Of a stretch of 26,333 nt of DNA, positions 1 to 7,991 are shown in pieces; the first letter of the stretch is position 1, and each line of letters begins with the position of its first letter. The translations under genes and the position numbers were made by a program. The notes beneath the pieces are model-generated. The model ran no database searches and was not told the DNA's origin. It saw nothing but the letters and a program-made list of their open reading frames with translations. The stretch spans positions 1 to 26,333 of the IMG/VR virus record IMGVR_UViG_3300020312_000015; one strand, given 5' to 3'. The DNA comes from a virus.

Positions 1-228
1 TGTAGAATACAAACAGTAACTGAGGAACAAAATGAGAACTACTACAAACTCATCAATGAATTCTTTAAACAAACTGGTTGCCCTATCATCTTTAATACTT
101 CCTTTAATTTGGGTGGAGAACCTCTGGTTGAAACTCTCGATGATGCATTACGCACTCTTTCTAATTCTGATATTGAGTACTTGTATCTTCCTGAATTTGG
201 TAAGCTAGTTACGATTAAAAATGACTAA
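1..228 (+). CDS. Carbamoyltransferase, C-terminal fragment (NodU/CmcH family), 5' end outside window
   Basis: The reading frame is open from base 1 and stops at 226-228, giving the last 75 residues. They begin CRIQTVTEEQNENYY and contain FNTSFNLGGEP, the conserved C-terminal motif of NodU/CmcH/TobZ O-carbamoyltransferases, which move a carbamoyl group from carbamoyl phosphate to a sugar hydroxyl through a carbamoyladenylate. The fragment is clearly a paralogue of the complete gene at 1342-3135; by eye about half of the residues match over the shared segment, including CRIQTVT and YLYLPE. The catalytic N-terminal part lies upstream and cannot be judged. The next gene starts inside the end of this one (8-nt overlap), so the two are probably co-transcribed. 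The family call is firm; the acceptor is not visible. Confidence 0.85.
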   Translation, partial: CRIQTVTEEQNENYYKLINEFFKQTGCPIIFNTSFNLGGEPLVETLDDALRTLSNSDIEYLYLPEFGKLVTIKND

Positions 229-622
229 GGTTTTTGTTAATGGAACATTTGATCTCCTTCATGTTGGTCATGTATCATTACTTAGCTGGGCAAAATCTCT
301 TGGAGATTATGTTGTAGTTGGTATTGATACTGACGATAGAGTGAGGGAGAAGAAAGGACCAACCAGACCAATATATAATCAAGAGGATAGGGGATTGATG
401 TTGGTTGCTTTGCAAGCAGTTGATGAGGTTAGGTACTTTGATAGTGATGAATCTCTTGAGGAATTGGTAAAAGAGATCAAACCTGATATAATGGTGGTTG
501 GTTCTGATTGGAAACACAAATCAGTTATTGGTTCTTATTGGGCCGCTGAATTAAAATTCTACGATAGGATTGAAAAGTATGCAACTTCAAAGACAATACA
601 ATGTATTATTGATAGGGGATAG
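221..622 (+). CDS. HldE/RfaE-type nucleotidyltransferase (ADP-heptose synthase C-terminal-domain homologue)
   Basis: A 133-aa single-domain cytidylyltransferase-fold protein. NGTFDLLHVGH at residues 7-17 holds the HxGH nucleotide-binding motif. It is followed by GDYVVVGIDTD, KGPTRPI (KGESRPV in HldE), PDIMVVGSDW and a YATSKTI end resembling the CSTTNII end of HldE. In the ADP-heptose pathway this domain adenylylates D-glycero-beta-D-manno-heptose 1-phosphate. TagD-type glycerol-3-phosphate cytidylyltransferases share the fold, but the KG.(T/S)RP segment and the adjacent HldE-like kinase and HldD-like epimerase favour heptose. In E. coli the domain is fused behind the kinase; here it is separate and comes first. 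It overlaps the upstream carbamoyltransferase by 8 nt and the kinase by 53 nt in another frame. The nucleotide used (ADP, CDP or other) is not proven. Confidence 0.82.
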   Translation: MTKVFVNGTFDLLHVGHVSLLSWAKSLGDYVVVGIDTDDRVREKKGPTRPIYNQEDRGLMLVALQAVDEVRYFDSDESLEELVKEIKPDIMVVGSDWKHKSVIGSYWAAELKFYDRIEKYATSKTIQCIIDRG

Positions 623-1367
623 TTGTACTGATGTATGGGCTTATGGTTCATGTAGTCGTCTAAGTCCTGAAGCACCTGTACCTGTTATGAAATATAGGGA
701 GACTCAAAGTGCTCCTGGTATGGCAGCGAATGTTAATGAGAATTTAAAGTCTCTTGGTATCAATGTAAACTTCCTTACTAATAAAGAATCTATTACTAAG
801 ACAAGATATATTGATGAGAAGTCTAACTATCAGGTGATGCGTCTTGATAATGAACCTGTTGTAAAACCTTTGCGTGAGGCAGAACTTAGAATGGCAGCAA
901 TGCATCTGGAGTATGATGCTGTTGTTATATCTGATTATGATAAAGGATTTGTTGATAATAATTTGATTGATATAATAGCACCTAAGAATCCAGGTATTAA
1001 AATATTTGTTGACACTAAGAAGAAAAAATTACCAACACAATATAATAATGTTGTATATAAAATTAATAAGAAAGAGTTTGAGTTGTTAGATCCTAATCAT
1101 ATACCTAATGGTAAGAATATGATTGTAACTAATGGACCTAATGGTGCATTATGGGATCATCAAACATTTCCTGTACCTATTACTAGAGTGTTTGATGTAA
1201 GTGGTGCAGGTGATACATTCTTAGCAGCATTAGTATTCTATTACATACAATTACCTGACATGAGAGAGTCTATTAATTTTGCTAATAGATGTGCAGCTAT
1301 TGCAGTACAAAATCCTGGTACATATACTTTGACAATGGAAGATGTTGATGGAATTCTCAGCAAATAG
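570..1367 (+). CDS. HldE/RfaE-type sugar kinase (PfkB family, heptose-7-phosphate kinase homologue)
   Basis: A 265-aa PfkB/ribokinase-fold protein. The N-terminal GDSCTDVWAYGSCSRLSPEA resembles the GD.m.D.Y..G...RISPEAPVPV signature of the HldE kinase domain. GMAANVNENL corresponds to the GGAANVA segment. DVSGAGD (about residues 209-215) is PfkB signature 2, with D215 the expected catalytic base. In HldE this domain phosphorylates D-glycero-D-manno-heptose 7-phosphate at C1. It is shorter than the roughly 320-residue E. coli domain. Two starts are possible, ATG 570 and ATG 579, both inside the nucleotidyltransferase gene, since the conserved LLIGD strand begins only a few codons later. The 3' end overlaps the next gene by 26 nt. 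The family is firm; the heptose substrate rests on sequence motifs plus neighbours. Confidence 0.82.
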   Translation: MKSMQLQRQYNVLLIGDSCTDVWAYGSCSRLSPEAPVPVMKYRETQSAPGMAANVNENLKSLGINVNFLTNKESITKTRYIDEKSNYQVMRLDNEPVVKPLREAELRMAAMHLEYDAVVISDYDKGFVDNNLIDIIAPKNPGIKIFVDTKKKKLPTQYNNVVYKINKKEFELLDPNHIPNGKNMIVTNGPNGALWDHQTFPVPITRVFDVSGAGDTFLAALVFYYIQLPDMRESINFANRCAAIAVQNPGTYTLTMEDVDGILSK

Positions 1368-3135
1368 TATCTTAGCATTTAATGCTACACATAATGCATC
1401 TGTTGCTTATGTGAAGGATGGTGTACTTGATTTAGTATTAGAAGAAGAGAGGTTGAGTCATAAGAAACATGACAACCAACCTTTCTTATCTTTATGTGAA
1501 GTTGCTAAATTTATTGATCCCAATGTAGCACTTGTATTAGGTGCAGGTTTACTTCATTCTGATGAAGATATTAAATCTAAAAAGTCTGGGATTTCTTATC
1601 GTAAAGTTGATGAAACTATTGATACCTGTGTCCAGTTAGTTCATAAAGCATCTAAATCTGAGAGAGCTTTATTTAATAATCTTAGTAGTGAGCATCATTT
1701 ATATCATGCTGCTATTGGATTTTATAACTCTGGATTTAAAGATGCAACATGTGTCATTGTTGATGGTGCAGGTGCTCATGTTGATGATTGTTCTCATGAA
1801 GTTGAAACAATATACAAAGCATCATATCCTTGTAACTTTGAGACTGTTCATAAGAAAGTTGTTCCTTGGTATACTCTAGCTAATAAGTTTCCTAAGGAAG
1901 CAATTAAACCACCGACTTGTCCAGAACCTACCACTGGTATTGGTATGGTTTATTCTGGTATTGCTAATTACTTTGGGTGGGGACACCTTGGGTGTGGAAC
2001 TTTGATGGGTCTTGCTCCTTGGGGTGAAGAAGATCCAAACATTAAACCATTTGTTATTGATGGTGAGATTGATGAGAGTATGTGGGAACGAGGTAGTTGT
2101 GGGGCAGAGTTTATACCATATGATTATGTTAAGAAAGTACCTGTCTTTAGAAGTATAAAAGATCCTAGGAAAAAGTTTCAGTATCTTTGTAATCTTGCTT
2201 ACAGATTACAAAAGGATTTTGAATCTTATATGATTAATCTTATTAAGAAAGCAATAGAGTTGGGTGACTCTAAGAATATTGTTTTGTCTGGTGGGTGTGC
2301 TTTAAATTGTGTTGCTAACTATGAGTATCTTAAACATTTACCAGAAGGATATAAATTATATGTTGAACCTATCTCTACCGATGCAGGAACTGCTGTTGGT
2401 ATGGCATTGTATAATCATTATTCTATCTCTCAATCATATGATATAAAACCATTGAAGAGTTTGTATCTGGGACCAACTAGAGAATACTATGCACCATCTG
2501 ATTCATATTCTGCAGAGGTTTCTGATGTTGTAGATGTAATCCAGAAAGGAAATGCAGTAGCATTATTTCAAGGAAGATCAGAGCAAGGACCAAGAGCTTT
2601 AGGTAATAGATCTCTGTTGTTTGATCCAACTATACCTGATGCTAGAGTACAAGTTAATAAAATTAAATTAAGAGAGTTCTTTAGACCATTTGCTGCTACT
2701 GTTTTAGCAGAGTATGTACATGAATGGTTTGATCTTCGTGGCATGGAAGAGACACCTTACATGATGTATGCAGTTGATGTCTTAGAAGATAAGAGAGATA
2801 TTATACCTGGTGTTATTCATGTTGATGGTACATGTAGGATACAAACTGTTACTAAAGAACAGAATGAGAATTACTATAATATAATTAAAGAATTCTATAA
2901 TAGAACTGGTGTCCCTATGCTATTCAATACTTCATTGAATCTTTCTGGTGATACTATGGCAGAAACTATTAAGGATGTTTTGTATATTATAGACAATTCT
3001 GCAGTGGACTACCTTTATCTTCCAGAACATGCTAAAATGGTTTATAGAAAAGAAAATAAAAACAAACACAAGAAAGGTTATGCAGACAACTCAATCTTCG
3101 TTGGATCCTTACCCTACCACCACAAAAGTGTTTAA
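1342..3135 (+). CDS. Carbamoyltransferase (NodU/CmcH/TobZ family), complete
   Basis: A 597-aa complete family member. LAFNATHNASVAYV starts the actin-like N-terminal fold. HHLYHA at residues 118-123 is the conserved HHxxHA metal/catalytic motif. FVIDGAGAH-like and SGGCALNCVAN segments follow, then FQGRSEQGPRALGNRS (about 409-424), the carbamoyl-phosphate/ATP binding signature. The C-terminal CRIQTV block is present, but the usual FN(T)SFN.xGEP is changed to FNTSLNLSGDT, which may affect substrate choice. A lysine-rich tail follows. ATG 1342 or ATG 1348 could be the start; both lie in the end of the kinase gene. Its place between heptose-type genes suggests that it carbamoylates the sugar made here, as O-7 carbamoyl-heptose is known in Pseudomonas LPS core; that link is inference. 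Confidence 0.9.
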   Translation: MLMEFSANSILAFNATHNASVAYVKDGVLDLVLEEERLSHKKHDNQPFLSLCEVAKFIDPNVALVLGAGLLHSDEDIKSKKSGISYRKVDETIDTCVQLVHKASKSERALFNNLSSEHHLYHAAIGFYNSGFKDATCVIVDGAGAHVDDCSHEVETIYKASYPCNFETVHKKVVPWYTLANKFPKEAIKPPTCPEPTTGIGMVYSGIANYFGWGHLGCGTLMGLAPWGEEDPNIKPFVIDGEIDESMWERGSCGAEFIPYDYVKKVPVFRSIKDPRKKFQYLCNLAYRLQKDFESYMINLIKKAIELGDSKNIVLSGGCALNCVANYEYLKHLPEGYKLYVEPISTDAGTAVGMALYNHYSISQSYDIKPLKSLYLGPTREYYAPSDSYSAEVSDVVDVIQKGNAVALFQGRSEQGPRALGNRSLLFDPTIPDARVQVNKIKLREFFRPFAATVLAEYVHEWFDLRGMEETPYMMYAVDVLEDKRDIIPGVIHVDGTCRIQTVTKEQNENYYNIIKEFYNRTGVPMLFNTSLNLSGDTMAETIKDVLYIIDNSAVDYLYLPEHAKMVYRKENKNKHKKGYADNSIFVGSLPYHHKSV

Positions 3136-3475
3136 AAGATACTGCTTTGATATTGATGGTACTATCTGTACACCTGGTACATGTAATGCATGTCAGTATG
3201 AAGGTGCTACTCCTAAAAAGGATAGGATAGAAAAGATTAATAAGTTATATGATGAAGGACATTACATTATGTACATGACTGCTCGTGCAATGGGAAGAAA
3301 TAAACATCTTTCTAATGAAGAAGCGAAAGCAAAAGCGAAAGAGATTGTAGAACCTCTGACTAAAATGCAGCTAGATATATGGGGGTGTAAATACCATGAG
3401 TTAATCTTCGGTAAACCCCATGCTGATTTGTTTATTGATGACAAAGGTGTAAAAGATGAGGATTTTTTTAAATGA
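3080..3475 (+). CDS. HAD-superfamily phosphatase of polysaccharide-cluster type
   Basis: A 131-aa protein with all HAD motifs: FDIDGT (nucleophile D24, acid/base D26), motif II T67 in YMTARAM, motif III K112 in GKPHAD and motif IV D120-D121 in FIDDKG. The IWGCKYHELIFGKPHAD stretch resembles small HAD phosphatases found in capsule and LPS clusters. The frame is open upstream to ATG 3029, but ATG 3080 is preferred: it has AAGAAAGG just before it and reduces the overlap with the carbamoyltransferase. It sits exactly where a heptose-1,7-bisphosphate phosphatase would be needed. It lacks the GmhB layout, although two cysteines (CNAC, residues 35-38) lie after motif I. A GmhB-like role is therefore a guess; phosphatase activity is likely. 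Confidence 0.78.
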   Translation: MQTTQSSLDPYPTTTKVFKRYCFDIDGTICTPGTCNACQYEGATPKKDRIEKINKLYDEGHYIMYMTARAMGRNKHLSNEEAKAKAKEIVEPLTKMQLDIWGCKYHELIFGKPHADLFIDDKGVKDEDFFK

Positions 3476-3828
3476 AAAAGAAACAACCTAAATTTGTAGA
3501 TAAAGGTTGGGGTTACGAGAAATGGATCGCTAACTCTGATGAGTATTGTGGTAAGCTATTGTTTATTAAGAAAAACCACAGGTGCTCATGGCATTATCAC
3601 ATACTAAAAGATGAGACCTTCTACCTACAGTCAGGAAGGATCGAATTGTTTTATAGTTCTGATAATGATAGAGATTCTGCAAAGACTATGTTGCTAGAAC
3701 CTGGTGATAGTTTTCATTGTTGTAGAGGAACTAGACATCAGATGCTTGCACTAGAAGACTCAGAATTATTTGAATTTTCTACTGAACATTTTGATGAGGA
3801 TTCACACAGACTTATACCTGGCGATTAA
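3472..3828 (+). CDS. Small cupin protein, phosphomannose-isomerase-like
   Basis: 118 aa, one cupin barrel. Motif 1 is textbook: HYH at residues 41-43, four residues, E48, six residues, G55. Motif 2 follows as LEPGDSFHCCRGTRHQM with the expected histidine. The N-terminal GWGYEKWIANSDEYCGKLL looks like the mannose-6-phosphate isomerase-type cupins found alone or at the end of GDP-mannose pyrophosphorylases. Such proteins bind a metal and isomerise or bind sugar phosphates. The start overlaps the HAD stop by 4 nt (ATGA), so it is part of the same operon. The 3' end overlaps the convergent epimerase by 17 bp. A role in making or isomerising the cassette's sugar phosphate is plausible but unproven. 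Confidence 0.7.
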   Translation: MKKKQPKFVDKGWGYEKWIANSDEYCGKLLFIKKNHRCSWHYHILKDETFYLQSGRIELFYSSDNDRDSAKTMLLEPGDSFHCCRGTRHQMLALEDSELFEFSTEHFDEDSHRLIPGD

Positions 3829-4597
3829 GATAGTCTTCAATTGTTAAGAAATTATAATCTTTCAACCAACTCATGTCAGCTTTGGTATAATATTGGTACT
3901 TACCCTTAAGATGAGGAGGAAATGGGATTGGAATCAATTTCGACTGCGTTTTTGCTGAAACTAGTTGAGCTACAGTGCCAATTGCTGTTGGCGATCCTGT
4001 GCCAAGATCGAATATGCCAGAGCCCGCAGTGTTCGATAACACTACATTCACCAGATCCCCTACCCACACATAGTCACGAAGAATTTGATCGGAGCCTTCA
4101 AACGGATGTATTTGACCAGTAGCTGCTTGCCATTGGAACTGACTGACTAGTGATGCCATCGCTCCTTTATGATGCTCACCTGATCCATACACATTAAAGT
4201 ATCTAAACCCCTGAACATATCTAAAGCGTTCTATATTATCCAAGACCCAGTAGTCTACTGTTGCTTTAGATAATGCGTAGTAATTCAGGGGATTTATAAT
4301 GCCTTGTTGATTACCGTAGACAGATGCTGAACTAGCATACTTAACAGGGATACCATATTTAATTGCTATCTCAAATAATTTAATACTGAAGTCAATATTA
4401 TATTTGTATACCATCTCAAGGTTCTTGTTGGTTGTAGAGGACAACGCACCTTGATGAATGATCATATCTATCTTGTCCCAACTCTTAAAGTTATCTAAGA
4501 AGTCCAGACAATTTTCTAGGTCAACTTCAACTACACCATCAAGAGAACTCTTGAAGTGTTTGCCAATGAATCCATCAGCTCCAGTAAGAATATACAT
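3812..4597 (-). CDS. HldD/RfaD-type ADP-glyceromanno-heptose 6-epimerase homologue
   Basis: A 261-aa extended SDR. ILTGADGFIG (residues 3-12) is the NAD(P)-binding glycine motif, and YALSK is the catalytic YxxxK. The HldD signature is strong: FRYFNVYGSGEHHKGAMAS, then a DYVWVGDLVNVVL segment, GIFDLGTG and IPFPPHLKGKYQ. These match the R-Y-F-N-V-Y-G-P-G-E-H-H-K-G and I-P-F-P-x-x-L-K-G-x-Y-Q blocks of the enzyme that converts ADP-D-glycero-D-manno-heptose to the L-glycero form. It is somewhat shorter than the roughly 310-residue E. coli enzyme. It is the only cassette gene on the minus strand, converges with the cupin gene and starts about 50 nt from the divergent structural gene, so it probably has its own promoter. 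This is the best evidence that the cassette is for heptose. Confidence 0.85.
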   Translation of the reverse strand: MYILTGADGFIGKHFKSSLDGVVEVDLENCLDFLDNFKSWDKIDMIIHQGALSSTTNKNLEMVYKYNIDFSIKLFEIAIKYGIPVKYASSASVYGNQQGIINPLNYYALSKATVDYWVLDNIERFRYVQGFRYFNVYGSGEHHKGAMASLVSQFQWQAATGQIHPFEGSDQILRDYVWVGDLVNVVLSNTAGSGIFDLGTGSPTAIGTVAQLVSAKTQSKLIPIPFPPHLKGKYQYYTKADMSWLKDYNFLTIEDYLNRQV

Positions 4598-4629
4598 ACT
4601 AAAATCTTTACTGTATATATTCTAGCACA

Positions 4630-4637
4630 GATAAATA
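4630..4637 (+). promoter_or_regulatory. T4-type late promoter box (GATAAATA)
   Basis: GATAAATA differs from the T4 late -10 consensus TATAAATA only at the first base. It lies 9-22 nt before the two candidate GTG starts of the large structural gene, in the 49-nt gap after the divergent epimerase. A start a few bases downstream would leave a very short leader and would favour the second GTG (4659). Confidence 0.6.
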
Positions 4638-4646
4638 CTAAAAAAA

Positions 4647-7600
4647 GTGCATAGAGCCGTGATAGGAAGACTCGCATCGTTAAAAACGACTTATCAGAAG
4701 GGTACTATAACCAACACCCTACTGTATACTGCTACCCAGTTAGTTACTCTTTCTGTTTCAGCATCGAATCAGGTTGAGGATGAATTAACTCATTCTGTTT
4801 CTATTAGTAGAAGTCCAGAGCAGGTAGATTATTTTGTTGATGCTGATAATGCAGATGATTATAAGTTTACTGGTGGAGATATTGGTGATGTTCCACAGTA
4901 TGATCCTGATATAACACTTATAAGAGGTGTAAAATATACTTTTAAATTATTAACAGGCGTTGATAATTACGGTCAAAACACTGCAACTGGACAGGGTTCT
5001 GAGACTGGAACTGTATCTTGGATTACTGCTAGTGGTGATTCAGCTAATACTTATTATTATAATTGTGAGTATCATGGACCAATGAACGGACAGATTATTG
5101 TCCAGTCAGGTAGTGGAGGTAATAGTTATACTATTAATGTAACTAATAATGGTTCTGGTGCTTATACTTTATCAGGTAATGATAGACTTGGTGCTGTTAG
5201 TGGAGACAATTTAAATGTTACTATCACTGAAGGAGATACTATAAACTTTGTTGTCAATGCTCCAGGACATCCTTTCCATATTAATTATGCAAATGTAACT
5301 GGTACTGCAAATCATGTAGGTACTGGTGCTGGTGGAGCTCATCCTTTTAGAATTCAAACAGGACCAGCAATAGGTGGTGGTAACACTCCTTATACTAATG
5401 GTGTTACTGGCAACGATGCTAATGGTGTTCCTGGTAATAGTTTAGTAACATTTGATGTCCCTGATGATGCACCTGATACATTATATTATCAGTGTACATC
5501 ACACCCAGCTATGACTGGAAAGTTTAATATTGTATCAACTGATGCTGGTCATAAAGATTCTGATTATCTTGCTTATGGTATCCCGATGGAAGTGGGAGGC
5601 AATGCACTGTATGAAGATATAACTTTAAAGGCAGGAGATAGAATATTTGTTACATCATCTGAACCTGGTGTAAGTTTTGTTGCAATAGCATCTAAGAGTT
5701 TTCCTAATGTTAAATTAGATGTTGCAAAATTATTAGGTAGTCAGAACTCATACATTAGTAGTACTGCTTTTCCTCAGATCAATGATAATGTAGGTCTAGT
5801 AACTGCTACTAATGATGGTGTAGCAACGATACATGTATCCAATAGAAACTCTGATAGAAGTGCTTCAGTCTCTGTTGGTATTGCTTCAGGTGATATCAGT
5901 ACCTTTACTCTTGCTGATTATTTCTTGTTTGGTTTGAGATTAAAACCACTACAAGATTTAACGATAGACAATATAGGTCTTGCTAAAGACCAAACTCTAG
6001 TTACTAGAGCATCCAGAACTGATGTAGCATTTGCTGCTTACACTGCACCTATTGATGAGGGAGCTACTGGAGTTGGAACAGATGGTGATGTTAATACTAC
6101 TGGTGTCATAACTGCCACAGCATTTGTTGGTGATGGTTCTCAAATTACTGGTGTAACTGCTGCAGGGTTTGGTGTCAGTATCAGTAATAATATGTCACCG
6201 ATTGGTGTTGCTGCTACTATAAACTTTGGGGAATATTTAAATGTATCTCCTATCTCTGCTGGTATTGTAACAGTTAGTGTACCAAACATAGTAGGTACTG
6301 CATTAACTGCTCAGAGTCTTGCTGTTGGTGTTGCTGTCACTCGTGCAGATACAGCAGGTGTTGCTGACTATGCTACATTAGCAGGGTTAGCGACTGAAGC
6401 TGTTGTTTCTCAGAGTACGACAGGTAATGCTGCTACTGCTAGTTTAGCTTTAGGAGTTGGAACTAACTTTGATATTGTATCTTACAATCCTATTAGAACA
6501 TACGATAAGTTCTATGGTGATGGTAGTATGCTTACTAATATCACTGCAGTTGGTAGTGGTATCGAAGTAAAGGATGATGGATCTGTTGTAGGTACTGCAT
6601 CAACCATAGATTTTGGTTTAAGTATAGATGTGGGTGCATTAGTTAATGGTAGTACTACACTTTCAGTACAGAAGGTTCCTCATGCTGATATCTGTGGTGT
6701 TGCTAGTTACTCTGACAAGTGTGGTGTAGCAACCTTCGCAACTAACTCAGGGATCGCTTCCAATGCCCTCAATGCTAACTTCGCACAAACTTCATCGTTC
6801 TCTACCTTAACAGGTGCTGCAGAGACCTCTAAGAGTCTTTACACAGAGTTTCAGGGTAACTTTAAACCATTACCTGTTACCATTGGTGGTAAGACTATCA
6901 ACCACAGGTACAATGGTATTGGATCTGATAGGACAGTTAATATTCAAGGATATAATTCACCTTACTTAAGGTTTGAGGTAGGACAGACATATAGATTTGA
7001 GAACGCTGCACAACAGGCAAACTATCCTATTGAGTTTTACTATGCAGCATCAGGTGATCCAGTAGGATTTGGTACTACCAGTCCTTCTAAGATGACTCAA
7101 GGTGTTACTGTAACTGGATCTTATACAGAGATTGAAGTTACTGAAGAGACACCACAGTTATTCTATTATGGTGCAGGTGTTGGTAGTACTGGTGGCAGTA
7201 TGGGTAACTCTGTTCAGGTGTTTAACCATGAGTTCCATAAGTTTGTAAAGGTTGGAGAGTATAAGAACCTTGCAGGTCTGAAGACATGTACACACACTCA
7301 GATGTTTGAGGGTCGTGCTACTGCATGGTATATGAATACTAATTTAGGTGTAGGTAACAGTGACTATACTCCTGGAGATCGTTCACATAATGTCAGCTCA
7401 ATCGAACAAGTATCTACTGGTGTTTACACAGTTAACTTTGCTGATGCAATGAAGGATAATAACTATGCTGTAGTCATTAATGGTAGAGGTACTAACAACT
7501 TCCCAGGTGGTTTGGTCAGGGGAACAGTATATGACAGGACAACAACGGGATTTGGTGTTACAATATACAACGGGATCCCTGCTGTTGAAGACCTACAAGA

Positions 7601-7652
7601 TGTTAACATCGTTGTGTATGGAGGACAAGACGGAGAACCTACCTACCTATAA
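4647..7652 (+). CDS. Large fibre-like virion structural protein with cupredoxin-like domains
   Basis: A 1001-aa protein starting at GTG 4647 or, more plausibly given the promoter box, GTG 4659. Two repeats (about residues 60-155 and 160-295) end in YYYNCEYHGPMNGQI (C140, H143, M146) and YYQCTSHPAMTGKFNI (C283, H286, M289), the C-x2-H-x2-M loop of cupredoxins. The second also has HPFH at 208-211, giving a possible H-C-H-M copper set. A third similar module near 740-860 ends FYYGAGVGSTGGSMGN and has lost the Cys and His. The middle is Gly/Ala/Thr/Val-rich with TGVITATAFVGDGSQITGV-type segments common in cyanophage fibres. The C-terminus (RATAWYMNTN..., VSTGVYTVNFADAM) looks like a fibre tip domain. 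It is probably an adhesion or whisker protein in the virion; the exact position is unknown. Confidence 0.75.
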   Translation: MHRAVIGRLASLKTTYQKGTITNTLLYTATQLVTLSVSASNQVEDELTHSVSISRSPEQVDYFVDADNADDYKFTGGDIGDVPQYDPDITLIRGVKYTFKLLTGVDNYGQNTATGQGSETGTVSWITASGDSANTYYYNCEYHGPMNGQIIVQSGSGGNSYTINVTNNGSGAYTLSGNDRLGAVSGDNLNVTITEGDTINFVVNAPGHPFHINYANVTGTANHVGTGAGGAHPFRIQTGPAIGGGNTPYTNGVTGNDANGVPGNSLVTFDVPDDAPDTLYYQCTSHPAMTGKFNIVSTDAGHKDSDYLAYGIPMEVGGNALYEDITLKAGDRIFVTSSEPGVSFVAIASKSFPNVKLDVAKLLGSQNSYISSTAFPQINDNVGLVTATNDGVATIHVSNRNSDRSASVSVGIASGDISTFTLADYFLFGLRLKPLQDLTIDNIGLAKDQTLVTRASRTDVAFAAYTAPIDEGATGVGTDGDVNTTGVITATAFVGDGSQITGVTAAGFGVSISNNMSPIGVAATINFGEYLNVSPISAGIVTVSVPNIVGTALTAQSLAVGVAVTRADTAGVADYATLAGLATEAVVSQSTTGNAATASLALGVGTNFDIVSYNPIRTYDKFYGDGSMLTNITAVGSGIEVKDDGSVVGTASTIDFGLSIDVGALVNGSTTLSVQKVPHADICGVASYSDKCGVATFATNSGIASNALNANFAQTSSFSTLTGAAETSKSLYTEFQGNFKPLPVTIGGKTINHRYNGIGSDRTVNIQGYNSPYLRFEVGQTYRFENAAQQANYPIEFYYAASGDPVGFGTTSPSKMTQGVTVTGSYTEIEVTEETPQLFYYGAGVGSTGGSMGNSVQVFNHEFHKFVKVGEYKNLAGLKTCTHTQMFEGRATAWYMNTNLGVGNSDYTPGDRSHNVSSIEQVSTGVYTVNFADAMKDNNYAVVINGRGTNNFPGGLVRGTVYDRTTTGFGVTIYNGIPAVEDLQDVNIVVYGGQDGEPTYL

Positions 7653-7655
7653 ATA
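7648..7655 (+). promoter_or_regulatory. T4-type late promoter box, perfect TATAAATA
   Basis: An exact match to the T4 late promoter -10 consensus, 18 nt before the glutaredoxin ATG. The TAA stop of the upstream structural gene (7650-7652) lies inside the box. Confidence 0.7.
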
Positions 7656-7673
7656 TTATTTTAACCTGAGAAA

Positions 7674-7919
7674 ATGTTCGTAGTATACTCAATGGATGGA
7701 TGCAACTACTGTGAAAAAGTTAAGGAACTGATGGAGTTGACAAAGCAACAACATGTGGTGTATACTTTAGGTCAGCATTTTTCTATTGAAGATTTTGAAA
7801 ATGAGTTTGGTACTAAGCAATTTCCTCAGGTCATTGTTGACACCAAAAGTCATGAGAGAATTAGGATTGGAGGTGCTGCTGAGCTTGCTGAATATTTCAA
7901 AGAAAATAGTCTCGTTTAA
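7674..7919 (+). CDS. Glutaredoxin
   Basis: An 81-aa thioredoxin-fold protein with the redox motif CNYC at residues 10-13 (Y-S-M-D-G-C-N-Y-C-E-K), the cis-proline loop KQFPQVIVD and a C-terminal GGAAELAEYF helix, all standard glutaredoxin features. It would reduce disulfides with glutathione, probably to support ribonucleotide reductase or host redox balance. Small glutaredoxins are common in T4-like cyanophages. It has its own late promoter box directly upstream and no convincing strong Shine-Dalgarno sequence (only GAG near the start). It ends 72 nt before the next gene. Confidence 0.9.
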   Translation: MFVVYSMDGCNYCEKVKELMELTKQQHVVYTLGQHFSIEDFENEFGTKQFPQVIVDTKSHERIRIGGAAELAEYFKENSLV

Positions 7920-7991
7920 ACTTGCTAAATAAAATCAATTAGCATGGAGGTACAAAGTTTCTAACTTCTGTAAACCCTAGCGAGCAAGAAA

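Noticed and set aside
278-517. Minus-strand reading frame within the nucleotidyltransferase
   Set aside because: Shadow frame: Cys/Ile/Phe-rich, without domain signature, fully inside a well-supported gene on the other strand.
570-622. Frameshift that would fuse the nucleotidyltransferase and kinase into one HldE
   Set aside because: Both proteins have complete ends at the normal domain limits, and the domain order is opposite to HldE, so separate overlapping genes explain the sequence better.
3922-4122. Plus-strand 66-aa reading frame
   Set aside because: Antisense to the HldD-like epimerase, which has strong family motifs; the translated sequence has no recognisable features.
7924-7931. 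GCTAAATA as late promoter for the small membrane protein
   Set aside because: Two mismatches to the consensus and 60 nt from the start; kept only as a remark in the gene entry.
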